From contig JBGPLJ010000211.1 of NCBI GenBank assembly GCA_041486385.1, forward strand, positions 1 to 6,572: a stretch of DNA of 6,572 bases, written 5' to 3'. The DNA is from JBGPLJ01 sp041486385 (GTDB lineage Bacteria > Pseudomonadota > Gammaproteobacteria > Steroidobacterales > Steroidobacteraceae). Position 1 is the stretch's first letter. Every line of letters begins with the position of its first letter. Below, piece by piece: positions 5,082-6,572 of the stretch. The position numbers were made by a program, and so were the translations under genes. The notes beneath the pieces were generated by a model. That model was not told the origin of the DNA, did no database searches, and saw only the letters and a list, made by a program, of their open reading frames with translations.

Positions 5082-6388
5082 CAACCACAGCTGTTGAGGC
5101 ATCCGCCGGCACCACCGACCGCGGCGCGCGCATGTATGAGCTCATCAAAGAGCTCTATCCCATCTGCCGCAGCATTACTGGCCGGGGCGTGCGCGATACG
5201 CTTGCCATCCTCAAGCGGTCAATCCCGCTAGCTATCGCCGAGGTGCCGAGTGGCAAGGCGGTTTTCGACTGGCAGGTGCCGGATGAGTGGAGCATCCGCG
5301 ATGCCTACATCAAGAATTCGTCGGGCGAGCGCATTGTCGATTTCAAGAAGTGCAATCTGCACGTCATCAACTACTCACGGCCGGTGCGGCGGCACATGAC
5401 GCTGGCGGAGCTGCGTCCCCACCTGCATTCGCTGCCGGACAATCCCGATTGGATTCCCTATCGAACCGCCTACTACCGGGACACCTGGGGATTCTGCGTA
5501 ACGCACAGGTTTCTGGAGCGCTTGGCCGACGACACGTACGAAGTGTGCGTCGATTCTGAACTCAAGCCAGGAAGCCTCACCTTCGCCGAATTGATCCTGC
5601 CGGGGCAAAGTCCGGCCGAGGTTGTCGTCTATTCGCACACCTGTCATCCGTCATTGTGCAACGACAACCTGTCGGCGCTTGCCGTGGCGACGCTGCTCGC
5701 AGAAAGTGTCGCCAGGCGCCCGCGCCGGTTGACCTACCGTTTCATATTTGGCCCCACCACCATTGGCTCAATCACCTGGCTCGCATTGCATGAGTCGCAT
5801 GTCGACCGCATCCGGCACGGCCTCATTCTGGCCTCGCTCGGGGATCGGGGCGGACTCGTATATAAGAGGAGCCGGCGGGGAAATGCCGAAGTGGACCGGG
5901 TCATCGAATATGTCATCACGCGTTCGCACGGAGGGCGCTGCGTGGATTTTTCACCTTACGGCTACGATGAGCGTCAATTCTGTTCGCCGGGCTTCAACTT
6001 GCCGGTCGGCCGGCTGACACGCACGCCGAACGGCCAGTATCCCGAGTACCACACGTCCGCGGACAATCTTGATTTCATATCGCCGCAGGCCCTCGAGCGA
6101 TCGCTTCAGGCCTGCGAGGCGATCTGCGTGGCGCTCGAGCTGAATGCGCGTTTCCTGAATCTGTCGCCCAAATGCGAGCCTCGGCTCGGAGCTCGTGGGC
6201 TGTACCAGAACATCACCGGGCGCAATCCGAGCGAGTTCGAGCATGCGCTGCTCTGGGTGCTCAATCAGTCCGATGGCACGCAGGATCTGCTGCAGGTGGC
6301 AATCAAGTCGGGTCTCGATCTCACGCTCATTGCGCAAGCGGCGCAGGCGCTTGAAGAGGCCGGATTGCTCGGGCGCTGCAGCGACTGA
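5078..6388 (+). CDS. DUF4910/COG4310 aminopeptidase-like protein with C-terminal winged-helix-like tail
   Basis: This 436-residue protein matches the COG4310 family (DUF4910 with inserted DUF2172), described as having an aminopeptidase-like domain and often found in polysaccharide loci. The opening MYELIKELYPICRSITGRG (19-37) and DWQVPDEWSIRDAYI (64-78) are family hallmarks. Candidate metal ligands are in YSHTCHPSLCNDN (185-197; His187, His190, Asp196), YGYDERQFCSPG (294-305; Asp297, Glu298) and PEYHTSADN (322-330; His325). This order recalls M28-type zinc exopeptidases. The last 70 or so residues form short helices resembling a winged-helix domain. No peptide substrate has an obvious place here; hydrolysis or formation of an amide on a sugar is inference. 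The GTG at 5078 overlaps the dehydrogenase stop by four bases (GTGA), suggesting translational coupling. The in-frame ATG at 5132 coincides with where homologues usually begin, so the first 18 residues are uncertain. Confidence 0.85.
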   Translation: MTTTAVEASAGTTDRGARMYELIKELYPICRSITGRGVRDTLAILKRSIPLAIAEVPSGKAVFDWQVPDEWSIRDAYIKNSSGERIVDFKKCNLHVINYSRPVRRHMTLAELRPHLHSLPDNPDWIPYRTAYYRDTWGFCVTHRFLERLADDTYEVCVDSELKPGSLTFAELILPGQSPAEVVVYSHTCHPSLCNDNLSALAVATLLAESVARRPRRLTYRFIFGPTTIGSITWLALHESHVDRIRHGLILASLGDRGGLVYKRSRRGNAEVDRVIEYVITRSHGGRCVDFSPYGYDERQFCSPGFNLPVGRLTRTPNGQYPEYHTSADNLDFISPQALERSLQACEAICVALELNARFLNLSPKCEPRLGARGLYQNITGRNPSEFEHALLWVLNQSDGTQDLLQVAIKSGLDLTLIAQAAQALEEAGLLGRCSD

Positions 6389-6426
6389 GCGGCGCATGAA
6401 TTCGAGGCGCTCATTGTCAACGCGCC

Positions 6427-6432
6427 GGGAGG
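6427..6432 (+). promoter_or_regulatory. Strong ribosome binding site of the nucleotidyltransferase
   Basis: GGGAGG lies seven bases before the ATG at 6440. It is the only strong Shine-Dalgarno sequence in the operon, and it fixes that start. It also implies independent translation initiation after the 51-base gap that follows the DUF4910 gene. Confidence 0.75.
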
Positions 6433-6439
6433 TTTGCTG

Positions 6440-6572
6440 ATGAAAGTCGTATTGTTCTGTGGCGGTCTCGGCACGCGACTGCGCGAGCATTCCGACACGA
6501 TCCCAAAACCGCTGGTGCAGATCGGGCATCGCCCGATACTTTGGCATCTGATGCGCTACTACGCGCACCACG
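6440..6572 (+). CDS. Sugar-1-phosphate nucleotidyltransferase, glucose-1-phosphate cytidylyltransferase-like (partial, right edge)
   Basis: Forty-four codons are visible before the window ends. The peptide begins MKVVLFCGGLGTRLRE, the nucleotide-binding GG-x-GTRL loop of NTP transferases (residues 8-14). It continues with IPKPLVQIGHRPILWHLMRY (21-40). The PKP-LV-x-IG block is general to this superfamily, whereas PILWH-x-M followed by Y-x-H-H resembles RfbF-type glucose-1-phosphate cytidylyltransferases more than RmlA or GalU. The enzyme would join a sugar-1-phosphate to CTP (or another NTP), releasing pyrophosphate and giving an activated sugar. A CDP-sugar product would be a precursor separate from the UDP-uronate made by the dehydrogenase. 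The specificity residues lie outside the window, so only the superfamily call is firm. The start is fixed by GGGAGG seven bases upstream. Confidence 0.85.
   Translation, partial: MKVVLFCGGLGTRLREHSDTIPKPLVQIGHRPILWHLMRYYAHH

Noticed and set aside
5138..5156. Repeated GAGCTC hexamers near the DUF4910 start
   Set aside because: They lie in conserved coding sequence (residues 20-26) and are explained by the codons for Glu-Leu.
6386..6413. Weak inverted repeat TGAGCG/CGCTCA after the DUF4910 gene
   Set aside because: The arms are six bases with a 16-base loop and no T-run follows, so it is not a credible terminator. The operon most likely continues.
6396..6440. 14-codon ORF (MNSRRSLSTRREVC) ending in TGATG at the nucleotidyltransferase start
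   Set aside because: It could couple translation, but it has no convincing ribosome binding site of its own and no leader-peptide pattern. The downstream gene has its own strong GGGAGG. The overlap is probably chance.

Overview
The window comes from a GC-rich bacterium. Gene density, GTG starts and CDSs packed head to tail point to a proteobacterium. A gamma- or betaproteobacterium with an exosortase/PEP-CTERM polysaccharide locus is my best guess, but no 16S or other phylogenetic marker is present. The window looks like part of a surface-polysaccharide (EPS or LPS) sugar-biosynthesis locus. No mobile element, tRNA, rRNA or CRISPR array was seen.

Layout: at the left edge (1-130, minus strand) is the first 43 codons of an AMP-forming acyl-CoA ligase. 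It resembles the ligases associated with exosortase A systems, and it carries a perfect 18-bp inverted repeat inside its coding sequence. A divergent intergenic region of about 440 bases (131-569) follows. It holds three signals in one promoter-sized stretch: a GTGA-N6-TCAC site of the CRP/Vfr/Clp type (423-438), a sigma-54-like -24/-12 element (465-480) and a 19-bp palindrome (518-536).

From 570 to the right edge, six plus-strand genes form one apparent operon. Gaps are 19, 14 and 6 bases, then a 4-base overlap, then 51 bases. In order they are: a zinc-binding sugar C-methyltransferase of the TylC3/NovU/TcaB9 type; a PIG-L/LmbE zinc deacetylase; an extended SDR close to UDP-glucuronate decarboxylase; a UDP-glucose 6-dehydrogenase; a DUF4910/COG4310 aminopeptidase-like protein with a C-terminal winged-helix-like tail; and the start of a sugar-1-phosphate nucleotidyltransferase resembling glucose-1-phosphate cytidylyltransferase.

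Together the genes suggest synthesis of an unusual activated sugar. The dehydrogenase would make a UDP-uronic acid, the SDR would decarboxylate or otherwise convert it through a 4-keto intermediate, and the methyltransferase could add a branch methyl to a keto sugar. The PIG-L enzyme would remove an acetyl group, and the nucleotidyltransferase would feed a second, perhaps CDP-linked, sugar. The DUF4910 protein has a plausible metal site but no known role. The final product cannot be read from this window, and the remaining genes presumably lie to the right of 6572.
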